DNA of 64,000 nucleotides. Source: CAWKMN01 sp963850765. Its GTDB lineage: Bacteria; Chloroflexota; Anaerolineae; Aggregatilineales; Aggregatilineaceae. The stretch covers positions 62,001-126,000 of the forward strand of contig CAWKMN010000009.1 in NCBI GenBank assembly GCA_963850765.1. Reading direction: 5' to 3'. This document shows, in pieces, positions 62,001 through 64,000 of the stretch. A model generated the notes under the pieces. The model saw nothing but the letters and a program-made list of their open reading frames with translations, searched no databases and was not told the DNA's origin. Each line of letters starts with the position of its first letter. The stretch's first letter is position 1. A program made the position numbers and the translations under genes.

Positions 62001-64000
62001 GCTCGATCGGTTCCACCACGCCGGAAGTTTCGTCACCCTCGGCCGGCTCCTCCAGCAGTGCCGCTTCCAGCGCGGCGGCCCGGCTGATGAAGTTCTCGCA
62101 GCCAAGTTCGCCCGCTTCAACAGCCGTCTGGATCGCGGGCGGCAGGCTGCCGATATTGCGGGCGGTATCAAAATCGGCGTTGGCCCCGGCATGGTCGCCC
62201 TGACGGGCCAGCACGTCACCGCGCAGCAGATGCACCAGCGCGACTCGCTCCGCCGGGATGCCAAGCTCACCCGCCGACGCCAGAGCGCTGGTATACGCGG
62301 TCGCGGCGCTCTCGTAGTCGCCCAGGCTGCACCAGGCCAGCCCCTGGATGGTGAACAGGTTGGGCATCGGCCCGGCACGCTCCACGGCGGCATCGGCGCT
62401 CTGGGCGGCTTGTTCGTACCGCCCCATCGCCAGATTGATGAACGCGGAGATCATCGGCCCGAAGATATCGTGCCCGCCGATCGTCGCGCCGATGATCCGG
62501 CTGTAGAGATCCGGGTCAGGGAATTCGTCGAGAATAACCTGCACAGACCGATCCGCGTCCTCGAAGCGCCCCTCTTCCATCGCCAGCAGCGCCGCAATGG
62601 CATAGGGATAATTGGCGTTTGGTGTGAGCGCGATCGCCTGTTCGAGATCGGCGCGGGCTTCGGCGTAGTTCCCCGCCATATAGTGCATCGTGCCGCGCAT
62701 GCTGTAGGCATACCAATCGTTTGGGCGCTGCGCGACAATCTGATCGTAAGCGGACAGCCCTTCGTCAAACGTGCCCCCCTCGGCTATCAGCACCAGCGGC
62801 ACCACCCAACCATCCGGGCCGAGACGCTGCGAGGTTTCCGCCGCCCAGTGGGCTTCTTCGTAACGCTCCTGATGGTGCAGCGCCACGCTGCGCAGCGCGT
62901 AACTGAACGGGTGGCTGGGATCTTTTTCGATAGCCTTGTCGATCTCCTCGATCGCGGCCGGGGTGTTCTCGTTGTACAGCATAAAATAGCGATGGATATA
63001 GGCGGCCACGTTGTCCCCGACGATCTCCGCCGGCTCGTCTTCGACCTCGGCCATGACGCCCAGCGTGCGCATGTACTCGTAAATGTCGCCGTTACTGCCT
63101 TGCAGCACGGCCATCACGCCGAGCACCTCCTGCGCCACCGACTGCTGGCGCTCGTCAGTCAGGCTCACGCGCACATTCGCCGCCTGCTCGATCAGCTTGC
63201 GGTCCATCAACATATCTTCAAAGCCGGCGAGCGTGCCCGTCTGGATCTCAACCTGGACCGCCTCCGGCGTATAGCTGCCCCAGATGATCACCGTCGCGTG
63301 GTTGGCGTTCGCGGCCTGCTGCGCCTGCGTCGCTGACGTGATCACGGCGGGATAGTCACGGATGCGCACCATGGAGAATGGCACGCTGACTTCGAGCGTC
63401 TGCACCAGATCATCCACGATGAAGCGGCTGACCTCGCGCGGTTCGGCCCCGCTCAGCGGCTCCATCTGCGCCACCAGCACCATATATTCGTTGTCCCCCA
63501 CCGGCTCGACGATCAGCGGCGGCGCTCCCGCCGCGGAACCGCCGGTCAGGGGCAGATTCACGCCGGGCAGGCCGGGCACCAGCGTATTCGCTTCGGACTC
63601 GTCCCGGTTGTTGTTCCGGCTGCTTTCCGGCCCGAGCAGGAGCGCGATCACGGCCACGATGGAGCAGGCCAGCACCGTGACGATCACCATCAGCGCGATC
63701 CATTTCCACTTGGTCGCAGGCGGGACCGTTGCCGCCGTGATCGGTGTGCCGCCGGGCGTATAGGCTCCCGGCAGAAAACTGGCGGGCGGCGGCGGGAGTG
63801 TCCCGCCGGACTGGGGCGACGGGTAAAGCGAGAGCCCATGCGTCTGCTGCGGCAGGCTGCGCGCCATCGCCGGGACTTCATCGGACGGTGTGGAGAAACG
63901 CGAGCTGCGCGGGGATTCGGGTCCGGCCGCGAGCACGAGATCGCGCAGGGGCGTATCCAGCCCGCGGATCAGCGCCTCGATTTCCGCCCCGATCACCCGC
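59017..64000 (-). CDS. membrane-anchored giant TPR protein with triplicated ~500-residue modules, probably Ser/Thr kinase C-terminal part (partial)
   Basis: The gene continues past the window's end; the frame is open to 64000. Order from the visible N-terminus: about 90 residues Pro/Ser-rich and cytoplasmic, one transmembrane helix (WIALMVIVTVLACSIVAVIA, ~63640-63710), then three homologous modules starting near 63500, 62010 and 60495. Each opens with a TolB/FlgO-like domain (EYMVLVA.LEPLSGAE, RFV.DDL...LE, VR.YP.VITS..EA, VIVWG.Y), followed by NVRV...DERR..VA..VL, and a TPR array (DDWF.Y..RGT.YY, ARADL..SIALKP, LTEFPDP). The closing segments (LGCENF, LGCANF) recur. No catalytic domain is visible; bacterial Ser/Thr kinases often have this juxtamembrane-TM-sensor layout. 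GTG 63996 is only the first start inside the window. Confidence 0.75.
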   Translation of the reverse strand, partial: RVIGAEIEALIRGLDTPLRDLVLAAGPESPRSSRFSTPSDEVPAMARSLPQQTHGLSLYPSPQSGGTLPPPPASFLPGAYTPGGTPITAATVPPATKWKWIALMVIVTVLACSIVAVIALLLGPESSRNNNRDESEANTLVPGLPGVNLPLTGGSAAGAPPLIVEPVGDNEYMVLVAQMEPLSGAEPREVSRFIVDDLVQTLEVSVPFSMVRIRDYPAVITSATQAQQAANANHATVIIWGSYTPEAVQVEIQTGTLAGFEDMLMDRKLIEQAANVRVSLTDERQQSVAQEVLGVMAVLQGSNGDIYEYMRTLGVMAEVEDEPAEIVGDNVAAYIHRYFMLYNENTPAAIEEIDKAIEKDPSHPFSYALRSVALHHQERYEEAHWAAETSQRLGPDGWVVPLVLIAEGGTFDEGLSAYDQIVAQRPNDWYAYSMRGTMHYMAGNYAEARADLEQAIALTPNANYPYAIAALLAMEEGRFEDADRSVQVILDEFPDPDLYSRIIGATIGGHDIFGPMISAFINLAMGRYEQAAQSADAAVERAGPMPNLFTIQGLAWCSLGDYESAATAYTSALASAGELGIPAERVALVHLLRGDVLARQGDHAGANADFDTARNIGSLPPAIQTAVEAGELGCENFISRAAALEAALLEEPAEGDETSGVVEPIEPGEYMVLVAPLEPLSGAEETDQPARFVADDLQRALEQTVPYSNIRVRLYPDMITSDDEAQLAAKTAGASVIVWGNYSADLIELNVQMGITDGFPYLQFPRDLLERSVNVRVHMTSPQRELVAPFVLNILHILHNADGNSFEALRTAEMQSVIRVTPAEVVGNTVAANMHRIAMAMNDAAALTDLQEAQALDAGNALLYIYSSIIKQRAGQFDDARRDAMTAQRIGPPDWSLPLLVMATMTTDELVLDLFNQVIEQRPDDWFPYFFRGSIYYELNGLIPNGYELARADLDKSIELKPTASFPYVYRALLALHEGRIADAAAVINLVLTEFPDPTYMQRLVQATFSDEVLSPYSLTLSAFTNLTLGQYTAVLDATAAGLEQYPDVSDIYLEQGTAYCGLGDFASAETSFATGLEKDPGFVLLHLLRADARLQQADESGAAEDLAAIEASDLSAEFDPLVDAVRDGSLGCANFFSPDNPFFRAASAAAGAADFEIDETALQAVEPVEPGQYMVLVADLEALDGATERDVARFVAEDLRQIFEEEIRLANVHVRQYPAVVTSAEEARAVAERVNAQIIVWGRYTAEQVELEVQVGATSAYRHMVFPYDTLAQTANVRVQITDERRESVAPAVLNAFNILANADGDEFRVIANMMLAASITAPTGTIDGDSLAAHLHRGLLAYGPTIDDAIEEFDAAIEQNPDNPLPYVYRSLAYMRVGNDEGHADTSQTIQRLAPDGWAMPLFWTVEENMLTARRNYDRLAELRPDDWFVFFLRGTFYYYGMSDLEQARAEFGQSIALKPAGNLPYIAASMIALREGEMSDAQDLFHTVLTEYPDPELTNRAMEVVYGENAEHFVGPFFSAATNYTLGQYDDVISQIDTFTTHLFEQPEFEALIGQELTELGDLYTLEGLTYCNMKDYAAAETAYDRAIGYSHDFKLLYLLRGQARQMQGKTDAAQEDFATARDHTLGAEFDAWVEAGAAQEWTCETMTDYQPGATDE

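Overview
The window is GC-rich bacterial chromosome and reads most naturally as a Chloroflexota (Anaerolineae-like) genome. The pointers are very large multi-GAF sensor kinases, secreted multi-SH3 proteins, membrane glycosyltransferases, a COG2229-type GTPase with a DUF4388 partner, and intergenic spaces packed with short GC-rich palindromic repeats. The taxonomy is inferred from gene content only. I see no rRNA, tRNA, CRISPR array, phage or transposase gene.

Layout. 1-7.8 kb: end of an EamA-type transporter, an M20 peptidase, a Leloir galactose block (galT, a membrane glycosyltransferase, galK), a chromate transporter and three small genes of unknown function. 8-14 kb (minus): a secreted protein with six SH3-like repeats, a metal-ligand-poor M24 homologue and a secreted clan-A-like glycosidase. 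14.3-18.3 kb: groEL with its terminator, a MOSC protein and an M32 carboxypeptidase. 18.5-26.9 kb (minus): a proline-rich protein behind a structured leader, dprA, an acyl-ACP-reductase-like enzyme, a GT87-like protein, a hexapeptide transferase, an alpha/beta hydrolase, a small GTPase and its DUF4388/wHTH partner. 27-29.7 kb: DUF3048 lipoprotein, a membrane protein and a SMODS-associated-type Nudix protein.

29.9-43.1 kb is a signalling locus: response regulator with a degenerate GGDEF domain, a histidine kinase of about 3,490 residues with about 16 GAF and 3 PAS domains, a stand-alone receiver, and an alpha/beta-hydrolase-fold protein lacking the nucleophile serine. 43.3-47.3 kb is a thiamine regulon: promoter, TPP riboswitch with attenuator, thiamine pyrophosphokinase, and permease, binding protein and ATPase of a thiamine-precursor importer. 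47.4-64 kb: a wHTH protein, DUF402, DUF2085, an SDR epimerase, an M28 peptidase, MurJ, a CPA2 antiporter, an aminoglycoside-phosphotransferase-like kinase, an M50/CBS protease, XseB, and the C-terminal 1,660 residues of a membrane-anchored protein containing a three-fold ~500-residue repeat, probably the sensor part of a Ser/Thr kinase.

Two features cut across the window. Seven genes, including essential ones (groEL, murJ), carry 17 single-base reading-frame breaks in total. Fifteen are net +1, and in every case the neighbouring frames translate to normal protein, so I annotate each as one gene and suspect consensus errors unless reads show otherwise. Second, nearly every longer intergenic space holds copies of the same few palindromic repeat families, some of which supply the 3' ends of genes.
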